Of a stretch of 64,000 bases of DNA, positions 6,425-15,597 are shown one piece after another (the stretch's first letter is position 1; each line of letters begins with the position of its first letter). The notes under the pieces are model-generated. The model searched no databases, was not told the origin of the DNA, and saw nothing but the letters and a program-made list of their open reading frames with translations. Origin of the DNA: QYQD01 sp040754095 (GTDB lineage Bacteria; Desulfobacterota; QYQD01); NCBI GenBank assembly GCA_040754095.1, contig JBFMFO010000015.1:4026-68025 (forward strand), given 5' to 3'. A program made the translations under genes and the position numbers.

Positions 6425-9376
6425 ATGGGCATCAAGACGTTACCGTATTCTCCCCTCCGCCGGAAACTACTTTTCTGGTTTCTTCTCCTCTCCATTATTC
6501 CCCTTATTATTGTCGGGGCGATGGCCTATTTTAGCGCCCGGAGCGCCCTGCAAAAAGAGATCGGCGAACAATTGCAGGCTACGGCGCGCAATACCATCCA
6601 AAGCATCGATCACATAATCTTTGAGCGCATGGTGGATGTCAGGACACTGGCGCCGTCGCCTACCATCACGTTTGCACTTGAGAATAATAAAAAGGAAGAA
6701 TTAACCCGTTTTCTGGACCAGCAGACGTTGGATCACCGGCTTTATGACTTCTTTCTTGTTTTCGATAAACAAGGCCGCCTTCTGGCCACAAATACCATAG
6801 ACAGGCTCGGCCGCCCTATCCCCTCCCGGACGCTTTCTATGATACAGGGGCATAATTTTAGAGAAGAAGCCTGGTTTAAAAGGGCGCCCGTGCAGGGCCT
6901 AGTGGTCGGAGATTGGGACATCTCGCCTATCGGGGATGCCATTTATGGCGATGGCGGATATGGTTTAAATATAGCTGTTCCGGTTATTTCTACATCTCAG
7001 TCCTATAGTCTGGCCGGGCTAACCCGCAAGCTCCTTTCCAGGCCCATACCAGGGGCCGGACAACCCAGGATCATCGGTTTCTTGCTGGCCCGCCTCTCGT
7101 GGCAGCCGTTTCAACGGGTGATGGAGAATGTGCACAGGAATTTTTTACAATCAGGAATGGGTTCCAATTGCGTTTTCCTGACAAAGGCTGACGGCTACAG
7201 AGTAATTGGCGATGCCGAAATAAAACTGGTAGGCAAAAACCTGAAACGCGATGGCATCAGCATTGATTCGGGCAAGAGTTTGACTGATACCTACGGGCTT
7301 TTACGCTATTCCAGGGGCGGCCTGGCTAAAACTGCAGCTTATGCCGGCTCGGCAGGGTTTGAGGATTTTAAGGGACTCGGGTGGAAATTATTCGTCGAAG
7401 CTAATGAAAAAGAGATCTTTGGCCGGATCCGTACACTTAGATATTGGTTCGCGGGCATTATGCTCCTGGTTGGTGGAGCCATTGTGTTTACTACAATCAG
7501 GGTGGGCCGGAGCATTGCCAGGCCCATTCTGACTATAACCAGGGCGTCTAAAGCGATTGCAGAAGGGCAATTTGGAGAGCGGGTCAGCGTCCCGTCGCGA
7601 GACGAGATCGGGGAGTTGGCGGAAAATTTTAATCAGATGGCCCGCAGCCTCGGTGAGTTTAAAAGGCAGGCGGAGGAATATCATCAGAGCCTTGAAAACC
7701 GTGTAGAAGAGAGGACGCGCGATCTGGAGAAGTCAGAAGAGCGCTATCGAACCCTTTATGATTTTTCTCTTAATTTGGGATCCATACTTGATTTCCAGGA
7801 TGTCCTGGGTGTTATCTTAGACCGCATTTGCCGTTTCATAAAGGCACAAGCGGGTTTCATTGTTTCAGTCGGCCCTGAAGGCCAGACAAATATCGTGGCC
7901 AGGACTTCAACGCTGGATGAAAAGGTGGAGGAATTAAAGGAGAAATTTATGGCTGCCACAGTCTTTCAGGCAGCCTTTAAAGACGGTGGAACGGTTATTT
8001 ATCCCAAGGGGCTGTCTGAGCTGGACATTGATGTTACACGCCCCGGCGTATCTTTGACCGGCAAGAAGATCCATTCTCTTATTGCGGTGCCGCTTGTCTG
8101 TAAAAGTAAGGTTATGGGAATGCTCTGTATCTTCAATAAAGAAGGAGAAGAGGATTTTACAGCGGATGACAAGGCATTTTTGGACGGTCTGGCCTCGCCC
8201 CTGGCTATATCTCTTGAGAATACCAGGTTATACGAAGAGTTGCACCGGGCCTTTGAGGAGCTTAAGTCCACACAGGATCAGTTGGTGGTATCGGAGAAAT
8301 TTAAGGCCCTGGGGCAGATGGCTTCGGGCATAGCCCATGATTTTAATAACGTTATCATGTCTATTTTAGGCAACGCCCAGATATTGTTATTACAAATCGA
8401 CGAACCCGATCTACGGGAGAGGCTCAAGGCCATAGAAAAGGGGGCCAGGGCGGCCTCGGATACAATTAAACGGTTGCAGGAATTTACACGTATTCGCAAG
8501 GACGGAGACTTTGTCCCTATTAATATTAATGAGCTTATCCAGGATGTGGTCCAGCTTACCCGTCCCAACTGGAAAGAAAAGCCGCTGATGGAAGGTATAA
8601 ATATCGATCTGGAGACGGAGTTGGGTGAGATAGGGCCTGTAATGGGCAATCCTTCGGCGCTCAAGGACGTCTTTACCAATCTCATTTTCAATGCAGTGGA
8701 TGCTATGACCAGCGGTGGAAAGATAACGATCCGAACCGGCATAGATAATGAGCGGGTAGAGATTCGCTTCGCAGATACCGGTTGCGGCCTGTCCGCGGAG
8801 GTTAAGGAGAAGATATTTGACCCCTTTTTTACTACCAAGGGGAAAAAAGGTATGGGTCTGGGTCTGAGCGTTTCTTACGGCACCATCACCAGGCATGGCG
8901 GGGAGATAGAAGTAGAAAGCGAAGAAGGCCGGGGGACAGAATTCGTTCTCCGTTTCCCCATAGCCGAACTAAAAGGACAAACAAGGGCTGATACCTCCGC
9001 CGATTTTTCTATGAAGCAGGCAGATATATTGATTGTGGATGACGATGAGGAGATTTTGACGGTGCTGGATAAACTCCTGGGCCGCGTTGGCCACCGGGTA
9101 GTTACGGCCACAAATGGCGAATCAGGAATAGAGCTTTTTCAGAAAAGCCGGTTTGATCTGCTGATGACCGATTTGGGTATGCCCGGCATGTCCGGCCGGG
9201 TTTTAACCAGAAAGATAAAGGCCCTGCGGCCTGATATACCGACAATAATGATCACCGGCTGGGGAGCGCAGTTTGATACTGAGACCCTGAAGGGCGATGG
9301 CGTGGACTTCCTCGTGACCAAACCCTTTGATTATGAGAAGATAATGCGGGTGATACAGGACGCACTGATCGGTTAG
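6425..9376 (+). CDS. Membrane hybrid sensor histidine kinase (Cache-HAMP-GAF-HisKA-HATPase-REC)
   Basis: About 983 residues. TM1 (LLFWFLLLSIIPLIIVGAM) and TM2 (about 337-360) bracket a periplasmic double-Cache-like sensor. Then follow HAMP, a coiled coil, a GAF domain (about 450-610) and the H-box GIAHDFNN with His about 638. The HATPase_c domain has an N-box near FTNLIFNAVDAM, a G1 box DTGCG and a G2 box GMGLGLS. The C-terminal receiver has phospho-acceptor Asp about 916 (LLMTDLGMPG) and the conserved Lys in LVTKPF. It probably signals by an intramolecular relay. No response-regulator gene is adjacent. The ATG at 6425 is preferred to the TTG at 6422. Confidence 0.92.
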   Translation: MGIKTLPYSPLRRKLLFWFLLLSIIPLIIVGAMAYFSARSALQKEIGEQLQATARNTIQSIDHIIFERMVDVRTLAPSPTITFALENNKKEELTRFLDQQTLDHRLYDFFLVFDKQGRLLATNTIDRLGRPIPSRTLSMIQGHNFREEAWFKRAPVQGLVVGDWDISPIGDAIYGDGGYGLNIAVPVISTSQSYSLAGLTRKLLSRPIPGAGQPRIIGFLLARLSWQPFQRVMENVHRNFLQSGMGSNCVFLTKADGYRVIGDAEIKLVGKNLKRDGISIDSGKSLTDTYGLLRYSRGGLAKTAAYAGSAGFEDFKGLGWKLFVEANEKEIFGRIRTLRYWFAGIMLLVGGAIVFTTIRVGRSIARPILTITRASKAIAEGQFGERVSVPSRDEIGELAENFNQMARSLGEFKRQAEEYHQSLENRVEERTRDLEKSEERYRTLYDFSLNLGSILDFQDVLGVILDRICRFIKAQAGFIVSVGPEGQTNIVARTSTLDEKVEELKEKFMAATVFQAAFKDGGTVIYPKGLSELDIDVTRPGVSLTGKKIHSLIAVPLVCKSKVMGMLCIFNKEGEEDFTADDKAFLDGLASPLAISLENTRLYEELHRAFEELKSTQDQLVVSEKFKALGQMASGIAHDFNNVIMSILGNAQILLLQIDEPDLRERLKAIEKGARAASDTIKRLQEFTRIRKDGDFVPININELIQDVVQLTRPNWKEKPLMEGINIDLETELGEIGPVMGNPSALKDVFTNLIFNAVDAMTSGGKITIRTGIDNERVEIRFADTGCGLSAEVKEKIFDPFFTTKGKKGMGLGLSVSYGTITRHGGEIEVESEEGRGTEFVLRFPIAELKGQTRADTSADFSMKQADILIVDDDEEILTVLDKLLGRVGHRVVTATNGESGIELFQKSRFDLLMTDLGMPGMSGRVLTRKIKALRPDIPTIMITGWGAQFDTETLKGDGVDFLVTKPFDYEKIMRVIQDALIG

Positions 9377-9387
9377 TATTTATCCTA

Positions 9388-9485
9388 AAATCCCCCTATA
9401 TCCCCCTTTTCCAAAGGGGGATATCAATATTCCCCCCTTTGCTAAAGGGGGGCGTGGGGGGATTTGGCAGTTTCCGGATGAACAC
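9388..9485. repeat. CCCCCTTT-NNN-AAAGGGGG repeat plus a fragment of the CATCCGGAAA repeat
   Basis: Two hairpins (CCCCCTTTTCCAAAGGGGG and CCCCCCTTTGCTAAAGGGGGG) lie between convergent genes and could end transcription from both sides, although no long T-run follows. The block ends in GGCAGTTTCCGGATG, a piece of the repeat seen whole at 6152-6312. Other copies of the first family lie at 16319-16394, 43378-43462, 44337-44470 and 51192-51296. Confidence 0.7.
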
Positions 9486-9488
9486 CAA

Positions 9489-11090
9489 CTAATTTGTGGT
9501 TATCTTGATAAGCTCCTGAAGCTCTTCATTCAATCCCTTCAGCTTGGCGCTTATCGTCTCCCCCTCTTCCAGACGGCCTTCGCCTTTGCTGTAAAGTTTA
9601 TTTTTTAATTTTCGTATCTCCATCTCGATGCGGTTCAGATCGGGCATCACCTGTAGCGCCTCAGTCCTGACGGTTTCAGTCTGTGCGGCTACAGGCGAAA
9701 GCTCTACGGTTTCCAGCCAGTTTGGGGCCCTGGCCTCCAGCCAGAAGGCGCGCTCGATAGCCTTCACAAATTCAAGGCTGACGTCTTCTTCGCCGTGTAC
9801 AACAAAGACCTTCAGGCGGGGATTGCTGAAGTTTCCAAGCCATTCCAGGAGTTCCCTTTGATCCGCGTGGGCTGAAAAACCGCCCAAGGTGTGGATATTG
9901 GCCTTTATGGCGATCTCTTCTCCGAAGAATTTGATTTTTTGCGCCCCGTCGATAATCTGTCGCCCCGGTGTTCCCTGGGCCTGATAGCCGACGAACACGA
10001 TGTGGGCGCCGGGCCGCCACAAGTTGTTGCGCAGGTGATGTTTGATCCGTCCGGCGTCACACATGCCGCTGGCGGCGATGATGATGGCCGGGCCATCACT
10101 CTGATTTATGCCCCGGGACTCTTCGGTCGTGCGGGCAAAAGAGAGGGTGGGCAAGGCCAGCGGATGATCTCCCCTTCCCAGAAGGACATGGGTTTGGTCA
10201 TTCAGGAACTCCGTATTATTGCGGAAGACCTCGGTAGCCGAAATGGCCAGGGGGCTGTCTATATAGATGGGTATTTCGGGCAGCAGCCCTTCGTGGTAAA
10301 AGCGGCTCAGGATGTAAATCAGTTCCTGGGTGCGTTCCACGGCAAAGGCCGGAATAATGACCTTCTCATGGTTTCTTACGGCATCCTGGATGGCATGCAA
10401 GAGTTCACGATGGGTCTTTTCCTTGCTTTTGTGCAGACGGTCGCCGTAAGTGGATTCCATGAAGAGAAAATCCGCTTCCTGGATGGTGGTCGGGTCGGAG
10501 ACAAGCATCTGCTCTTTCTGGCCTATGTCACCGGAGAATACCACCTTCATGGGGGGCGACATGCTGTGATCCCAGATTTCGATGAAGGCCGATCCCAGGA
10601 TATGTCCGGCATCCAGAAATCGCGCGCTGAGTTGCGGGGTAAGCCGGATGTGTTCGCCGTAATCTATCGGTTTGAATAGGCGCATAGCGGCTTCGGCGTC
10701 TCTCACAGTATAGAGAGGGGCGGGGGGCAGCCCTTTTTTCCCCCTTCTTTTGTTGCGCTTGTGTTCCCACTCTGCTTCCGTCTCCTGAATATGGGCGCTA
10801 TCCCGCAACATAATGCCGCAGAGTTCATTCGTGGCCCTGGTAGTGATAATCCGGCCTTTGAACCCTTCTTTCACCAGTTTTGGTATCAGACCGCTATGGT
10901 CGATATGCGCATGGGTAAGGAGGAGGTAGTCGATATCTCCCGGAGAATAATGAAATGCGCGATTCCTTTTCTGTATCTCCTGTCTGCCCTGGAACATGCC
11001 GCAATCGACGAGGATATGGTTGCCGTTGCTCTCCAGAAGGAATGATGAACCGGTAACGGTGCGTGCCGCACCCAGGCAGGTTACTTTCAT
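9489..11090 (-). CDS. Metallo-beta-lactamase fold, beta-CASP ribonuclease (YSH1/CPSF family)
   Basis: 533 residues. The N-terminal MBL domain has THAHIDHSG (HxHxDH, two-metal site) near residue 60, a following His in DAGHILGS and the Asp in FSGDIG. The middle holds the beta-CASP insertion (FAVERTQELIYIL, IIAASGMCDAGRIKHH), and the C-terminal part has TLGGFSAHADQ and VVHGEED. These are the motifs of RNA endo/exonucleases of the COG1236 type, which act in the cytoplasm. The C-terminal 80 residues are charged and less conserved. It stands alone with no operon partner. Confidence 0.88.
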   Translation of the reverse strand: MKVTCLGAARTVTGSSFLLESNGNHILVDCGMFQGRQEIQKRNRAFHYSPGDIDYLLLTHAHIDHSGLIPKLVKEGFKGRIITTRATNELCGIMLRDSAHIQETEAEWEHKRNKRRGKKGLPPAPLYTVRDAEAAMRLFKPIDYGEHIRLTPQLSARFLDAGHILGSAFIEIWDHSMSPPMKVVFSGDIGQKEQMLVSDPTTIQEADFLFMESTYGDRLHKSKEKTHRELLHAIQDAVRNHEKVIIPAFAVERTQELIYILSRFYHEGLLPEIPIYIDSPLAISATEVFRNNTEFLNDQTHVLLGRGDHPLALPTLSFARTTEESRGINQSDGPAIIIAASGMCDAGRIKHHLRNNLWRPGAHIVFVGYQAQGTPGRQIIDGAQKIKFFGEEIAIKANIHTLGGFSAHADQRELLEWLGNFSNPRLKVFVVHGEEDVSLEFVKAIERAFWLEARAPNWLETVELSPVAAQTETVRTEALQVMPDLNRIEMEIRKLKNKLYSKGEGRLEEGETISAKLKGLNEELQELIKITTN

Positions 11091-11162
11091 GAGAGTGTCC
11101 TTTTTGCGTCAGTTGTTGCTCTTTATTACTATTTTTTATGGATGGTTTTCAAGGGAATAGTG

Positions 11163-11300
11163 ACGGCTTCGTAAAAAGTCCTTATGCTGCGAAATAGCGA
11201 TCAGCCGTCCGCATGATTGTTATCCGTTGTCCGACATCTTCTTTCGGTAAACGGTCAACAGTGAACGGTAGACCGGCTTCATGCCGATAGCTGACGCCCT
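11163..11300. repeat. TCGTAAAAAGTC end plus GTTATCCG...CGGTAAACGG stem-loop
   Basis: Begins with TGACGGCTTCGTAAAAAGTCC, a terminal motif also seen at 32278 and 41418. It continues into a unit with TTTCGGTAAACGGTCAACAG and GGACCGGCTTCATGCCGATAG-like sequence, repeated at 15465-15560 and, inverted, inside 22080-22277. No gene is visible in 11091-11311. Confidence 0.6.
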
Positions 11301-11311
11301 TCTTTTTGTGC

Positions 11312-11341
11312 TTGACAGGGGGATGACTACTCACTTATAGG
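11312..11341 (+). promoter_or_regulatory. Sigma-70-type promoter of the HAD gene
   Basis: TTGACA at 11312-11317, an 18-base spacer and TATAGG at 11336-11341 (4 of 6). The start codon at 11392 lies 51 bases downstream of the -10 box. This is sequence inference only. Confidence 0.4.
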
Positions 11342-11391
11342 AGAAAGAGTCCAAACAGTTGCCGGACGTTAGGCAGAGAAGGGGGCTTCCC

Positions 11392-11862
11392 ATGTTGGAG
11401 TTAGAGATACCCGGATTCGGACGGGTAAGACTTGAACACCTGGTCTCGGATTTTACCGGCACTCTGTCGGTGGGCGGCAGACTTTTGCCCGGCGTGCACG
11501 AGCAATTGAATCAACTAGCCGGATTCCTAAAGATCCACATATTGACGGCCGACACCTTCGGGAAGGCGAAGGCGGAGATGGACGGGGTTAATTGTGATAT
11601 TCATATCCTTACCGGCGAAAACCACGACGTGCAGAAAGAGGAATATGTTAAGAAACTCGGCCCTGAAACTGTGGTCGCCTTTGGGAACGGGAATAATGAC
11701 CGTAAGATGCTCAAGGCGGCGCGCATAGGCATAGCCGTCACTGAAGGGGAGGGTTGCGCTGTAGATGCCATAACCGCCGCGGATATTCATGTCACCAGCG
11801 CAAACAGCGGGTTGGATTTGTTGCTCAATGTTAAAAGGCTGAAGGCCACATTAAGATTTTAG
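11392..11862 (+). CDS. HAD-superfamily phosphatase-like protein (soluble P-type ATPase type)
   Basis: 156 residues. DFTGTLS near residue 20 is HAD motif I, in the D-x-TGT form of P-type ATPases rather than D-x-DGT. ILTADT supplies motif II, and FGNGNNDRKML with IAVTEGEG supplies motifs III/IV. It resembles the soluble domain family COG4087. The true substrate is unknown. There is no cap or membrane domain. The reading frame opens at 11359, but AGAAGGGGG just before the ATG at 11392 marks that start. It is monocistronic between repeat blocks. Confidence 0.82.
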   Translation: MLELEIPGFGRVRLEHLVSDFTGTLSVGGRLLPGVHEQLNQLAGFLKIHILTADTFGKAKAEMDGVNCDIHILTGENHDVQKEEYVKKLGPETVVAFGNGNNDRKMLKAARIGIAVTEGEGCAVDAITAADIHVTSANSGLDLLLNVKRLKATLRF

Positions 11863-11864
11863 TT

Positions 11865-12025
11865 AGTGCTCATCCGGAAACTACCATTTCCGGCTTCGCG
11901 CTTTCAGCCATCAGCCGTCAGCTCTCAGCAAAGAATCAAGACAAACAACATGTTAAGCTGAAAGCTGATAGCTGAATGCTGACTGCTCCATCCGGAAATC
12001 CAAGATTTCCGGATGGAAACTAGTT
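11865..12025. repeat. CATCCGGAAA / AGCTATCAGC composite repeat, copy 2
   Basis: Inverted relative to 6152-6312. The left arm GCTCATCCGGAAACTACC and right arm CCGGATGGAAACTAG enclose CAGCCGTCAGCTCTCAGC, a loop GACAAACAACATGTTAAG, and GCTGATAGCTGAATGCTGAC. It fills the gap between the HAD gene and the phosphoesterase gene. Confidence 0.78.
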
Positions 12026-12077
12026 AGTTCCCATCCTGCACCGCAGTGATGCGCCAAACTCTTTCAGGCAGATTATT

Positions 12078-13259
12078 ATGAACCGCTGGCTGTCTTTTTT
12101 GACCTTCTTCTCGCTATTTTCGCTTGCTTACGGCGGCGTTCATTTTTATCTCTACAGACGCATCCGGCGCCATACGCGGTTACCACGGGCTTTTTATCAG
12201 GTATTAGCCGTTTTTTTCGGCATGATGGTGGTTTCTCCGGTGGTAAGCCGGATGCTTGTCTGGGAAAGATTTTTTGTCTTCGGTTATGCGTTGACCTATG
12301 TCTCATCTCTCTGGATAGGGTTTGTTTTTTATCTCTTCCTGATAAGTTTAATTTCTGATTTTGGAGGCTTGGCTTATGGTCTTTTGAGGCGGATACGGGC
12401 CGGGAGCGGGAGTGTTCGTTTGCCCGGAAATTATAAGGTTTTTATTGTGACCGTTATCATTCCTCTGGTTATATGCGTTTATGCCTATTATGAGGCCCTT
12501 GATATCCGGGTGACGAATGTCCGCATCCATACTGCGAAGCTGCCGGAAGGAACGAACGATCTGGTTATCGCCCAGATCTCAGATGCCCATTTGGGCGTCA
12601 TTATCGGTGAGGGAAGGCTTAAAAAGATAACCGGTTTGCTTCGCAGGATTAACCCGGACATAATCGTTTCAACCGGTGACCTGGTGGATCAGGAGGTGGA
12701 TAATATAAATCATCTGGCGAGAGAGCTTAGCGCTTTGACCCCGCCCCTGGGGAAATATGCGGTAATGGGTAATCATGAGTTTTATGCCGGGGTGGGAAAG
12801 TCTTCTGAATTTATAAAAAAGTCCGGCTTTAGGTTATTGAGAGGGGAGTGCATCAAGGTAAGGGAAATAATCAACATAGTCGGTATCGACGACCCGGCCG
12901 GCCGGCCTTTTGGGGTCAAGGGAGAGAAAGATGTCGCTCAATTAGTTTCTCAATGCCACCCGGGATTATTCACACTCTTTCTCTTCCATCGCCCGCCTAA
13001 TGCGGAAGATTACGTGACTAATTTGCCCATAGACCTCCAGTTATCCGGCCACACGCATGGCGGTCAACTTTATCCCTTTGGCTTTGTCACAAGGATTTTC
13101 TTTCCGCTTAAGACCGGACTTTATGTGCTGAATGGCCGCAGGCTCTACGTCAGTCGTGGAGTCGGCACCTGGGGCCCGCCTCTCAGGTTCCTGACCCCAC
13201 CGGAGATTGTGGTGGTTAGATTGACCCGGGAGCCTTCTCACCAAAGATCAGGGCAGTGA
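12078..13259 (+). CDS. Membrane-anchored metallophosphoesterase (YaeI/YkuE-like)
   Basis: 393 residues. The first 140 hold about four hydrophobic segments. The catalytic domain follows with ISDAHLG (DxH), STGDLVD (GDxxD), MGNHEFY (GNHE), FLFHRPP and SGHTHGGQLYPFG (GHxH). All the residues that bind two metals are therefore present. Proteins of this build cleave phosphate esters near the membrane, and some act on UDP-diacylglucosamine or other lipids. The substrate here is not known. The 3' end overlaps the convergent AMMECR1 gene by 44 bases. Confidence 0.88.
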   Translation: MNRWLSFLTFFSLFSLAYGGVHFYLYRRIRRHTRLPRAFYQVLAVFFGMMVVSPVVSRMLVWERFFVFGYALTYVSSLWIGFVFYLFLISLISDFGGLAYGLLRRIRAGSGSVRLPGNYKVFIVTVIIPLVICVYAYYEALDIRVTNVRIHTAKLPEGTNDLVIAQISDAHLGVIIGEGRLKKITGLLRRINPDIIVSTGDLVDQEVDNINHLARELSALTPPLGKYAVMGNHEFYAGVGKSSEFIKKSGFRLLRGECIKVREIINIVGIDDPAGRPFGVKGEKDVAQLVSQCHPGLFTLFLFHRPPNAEDYVTNLPIDLQLSGHTHGGQLYPFGFVTRIFFPLKTGLYVLNGRRLYVSRGVGTWGPPLRFLTPPEIVVVRLTREPSHQRSGQ

Positions 13260-13782
13260 ATACGTATATCTCGGCCCCCCCGCGCCAACAATCCCCATCC
13301 AGACCGGCCTTGTAACAGGTATGTTCGAGGAAGGTAATTTTATCCCAGTTTTGTTCTGTAGCCACCTGGGGGAGCAAGACACCGCGATTGAACCCCCTGA
13401 TAATATAGAGCCCGTGCCTTCCCACCTCTATTTGGTCGATATTATCGATCTTTCTTAGAGGCGACAGCACTGATATCTCGATGTCGATAGCGGGGAGTTC
13501 GTCGGCCGTAAGCGGCGCAAACCGCGGGTCCTTGAAGGCAGCGGAATAGGCCATTTCACGCACCGTTTGATGAAGCGGCTGAACGGAAGAGAATATGCCG
13601 ATACAACCCCGAAGGCGTCCCTGTTTATGAAGGGTGACGAATGCGCCGTGAGGGGCATGGATCTCCCCGCCGGCGGGCAGGGCTGTCTTTTCCCCGGCTC
13701 CCAACAGGTTTTTCGCGATCTCTTCCCTCGCTACCTGGAGGAGAATCCTCTTTTCTTCCGGGGTCAGACTGAATTCTTTCAT
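13216..13782 (-). CDS. AMMECR1-domain protein
   Basis: 188 residues spanning one AMMECR1 domain. The diagnostic motif LRGCIG lies near residue 58, followed by SAAFKDPRFAPLT and a conserved WDKITFLEHTCYKAGL region near the C-terminus. The molecular function is unknown. In many bacteria it is encoded beside MEMO-like or radical-SAM genes, which are absent here. The stop lies inside the 3' end of the phosphoesterase gene on the other strand. Confidence 0.9.
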   Translation of the reverse strand: MKEFSLTPEEKRILLQVAREEIAKNLLGAGEKTALPAGGEIHAPHGAFVTLHKQGRLRGCIGIFSSVQPLHQTVREMAYSAAFKDPRFAPLTADELPAIDIEISVLSPLRKIDNIDQIEVGRHGLYIIRGFNRGVLLPQVATEQNWDKITFLEHTCYKAGLDGDCWRGGAEIYVFTALIFGEKAPGSI

Positions 13783-13865
13783 GGTGGGTTATTATACATC
13801 AATCGAGATAAAATTGGGCTATTTTTTGTAGTTGCCACGCCACGATAATTTTATTAAAGTCGTGA

Positions 13866-14036
13866 TGGAAGCTTCCAGCGCTCAGCTATCAGCGTTCAGC
13901 TTTCCGCTATGGGTTATGAGTCATTAGTCATGAAATATCCGCAAACGTCACACCGGTGAAACCCGGTGTCCAGAGGTATCTCGATCTGTTTGAAATTACT
14001 GGATTCCGGGGCAAGCCCGGAATGACAGGAACCATT
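13866..14036. repeat. Repeat-filled gap before purB
   Basis: Holds a short CAGCTATCAGCGTTCAGC unit (13879-13905), a TCATTAGTCAT fragment (13921-13931) and a hairpin ATTCCGGGGCAAGCCCGGAAT (about 14003-14023). The last belongs to the GCCGGAATCC family seen at 32310-32380 and 41543-41573. No open frame of note occurs in 13783-14160. Confidence 0.5.
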
Positions 14037-14160
14037 AAGACTCGCAAAGAATTATGTCGCCCTGTATATTAAAATGCCGTTGTAATAATATGTTATTATT
14101 TCTCTGTGTCCTCTGTGGTTGATCTTTTGACGATACGGCTCTAAATGGAGGGGAAATGAG

Positions 14161-15453
14161 ATGATCGAACGTTACACGCGGCCGGAAATGGCCCGTATAT
14201 GGTCGCTGGAAAATAAATACCGCACCTGGTTAGGGGTGGAGATATTGGCCTGCGAGGCCTGGTCCAAACTGGGAGTTATTCCTAAGGATGCCTTGCAGGT
14301 AATAAAGAAGAAGGCGGCTTTTTCCGTATCCCGCATAGACGAGATAGAAAAAGAGACGAGGCACGATGTCATAGCCTTTTTGACCAACGTGGCTGAGAAC
14401 GTCGGGCCGGAGGCCCGGTTCATCCACTGGGGGCTGACCTCATCGGATATCCTGGATACGAGTATGGCCCTTCTTCTCAAAGAGGCGGCAGACCTTATTA
14501 TTGAGGATGTGCATAGGCTGCTCTCGGTTATCAAGAGGCGAGCCTTGGAACACAAGGACACGGTTATGATCGGCCGCTCGCACGGCATTCATGCCGAGCC
14601 TATTACTTTCGGCCTGAAACTGGCTATCTGGCATGATGAGATGCGGCGCAACCTGGCCCGCTTGAAGGAGGCCGGGGAGACCATTGCCTACGGGAAGCTT
14701 TCCGGCGCAGTGGGTACTTTTGCCAATATTGACCCGGAGGTGGAGGCCTATGTCTGCCGGAAGTCCGGTCTCAAACCGGCCCCCGCCTCATCGCAGATCA
14801 TCCAGCGAGATCGCTACGCGCACTTCTTTAATACCCTGGCCGTCCTGGCCGGTTCCCTGGAAAAGATTGCGGTTGAGATCAGACATCTCCAGAGGACAGA
14901 GGTCCTGGAGGCCGAGGAATATTTCAGCGCCGGGCAGAAAGGCTCTTCGGCCATGCCCCATAAACGCAACCCTATCAATTCTGAAAACATCTGCGGATTG
15001 GCGCGCCTGGTGCGTTCTTATGCCGTAGCCGCTATGGAGAATATCCCTCTCTGGCATGAGAGAGATATAAGCCATTCCTCAGTGGAACGGGTTATTGCCC
15101 CGGATGCCACCATACTGGTTGATTTTATGCTGCATCGCACTACAAACCTCCTCGATCGCCTGGTCGTTTATCCCGAACGGATGGCGGAGAACCTGCGGAA
15201 GACAGGCGGACTGATATTTTCGCAGCAGATCCTTCTCCTTTTGACGCAAAAGGGGGTAAGCCGGGAAGAGGCATACCGCATAGTGCAAAGAAATGCCATG
15301 CAGGCCTGGGAGAGGGGAGGGGACTTTAAGAAACTCCTTCTGAAGGATAAAGACCTGGCGCATCATATAAGCAGAACAGAACTTGAGCAGGCCTTCGATC
15401 TCAGACATCACCTGAAACACGTGGATACTATATTCAAGCGGGTGTTTAAGTAG
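14161..15453 (+). CDS. purB: Adenylosuccinate lyase
   Basis: 430 residues, normal length. The enzyme acts twice in purine synthesis, splitting fumarate from SAICAR and from adenylosuccinate. The superfamily signature SSAMPHKRNPINSE lies near residue 263, with the mobile-loop Ser. IGRSHGIHAEPITFG near 140 carries the conserved His. FIHWGLTSSDILDT near 83 is the first conserved block. The start ATG follows GGAGGGGAAATGAG. pyrE follows after 130 bases of repeat. Confidence 0.96.
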   Translation: MIERYTRPEMARIWSLENKYRTWLGVEILACEAWSKLGVIPKDALQVIKKKAAFSVSRIDEIEKETRHDVIAFLTNVAENVGPEARFIHWGLTSSDILDTSMALLLKEAADLIIEDVHRLLSVIKRRALEHKDTVMIGRSHGIHAEPITFGLKLAIWHDEMRRNLARLKEAGETIAYGKLSGAVGTFANIDPEVEAYVCRKSGLKPAPASSQIIQRDRYAHFFNTLAVLAGSLEKIAVEIRHLQRTEVLEAEEYFSAGQKGSSAMPHKRNPINSENICGLARLVRSYAVAAMENIPLWHERDISHSSVERVIAPDATILVDFMLHRTTNLLDRLVVYPERMAENLRKTGGLIFSQQILLLLTQKGVSREEAYRIVQRNAMQAWERGGDFKKLLLKDKDLAHHISRTELEQAFDLRHHLKHVDTIFKRVFK

Positions 15454-15456
15454 CAA

Positions 15457-15580
15457 TCAGCCGTCAGCATGATTGTTATCCGTTAACCGTTAGCCGTTTT
15501 CCGACATTTTTCGGTAAACGGTCAACAGTGAACGGTGGACCGGCTTCATGCCGATAGCTGACAGCCGATAGCTGATAGCT
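15457..15580. repeat. GTTATCCG...CGGTAAACGG stem-loop
   Basis: CAATCAGCCGTCAGC at the left and GCTGACAGCCGATAGC at the right close a stem around ATCCGTTAACCGTTAGCCG and CGGTAAACGGTCAACAG. The same core lies at 11205-11290 and, inverted, inside the CATCCGGAAA scaffold at 22080-22277. Confidence 0.7.
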
Positions 15581-15597
15581 CAAAATTGGAGAAATAC

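Noticed and set aside
8278..8838. 186-residue minus-strand frame
   Set aside because: It is a shadow of the HisKA/HATPase region of the hybrid kinase, without family features.
9891..10679. 262-residue open frame on the plus strand
   Set aside because: It lies opposite the well-supported beta-CASP nuclease gene, has no recognisable domain, and mirrors that gene's codon bias.
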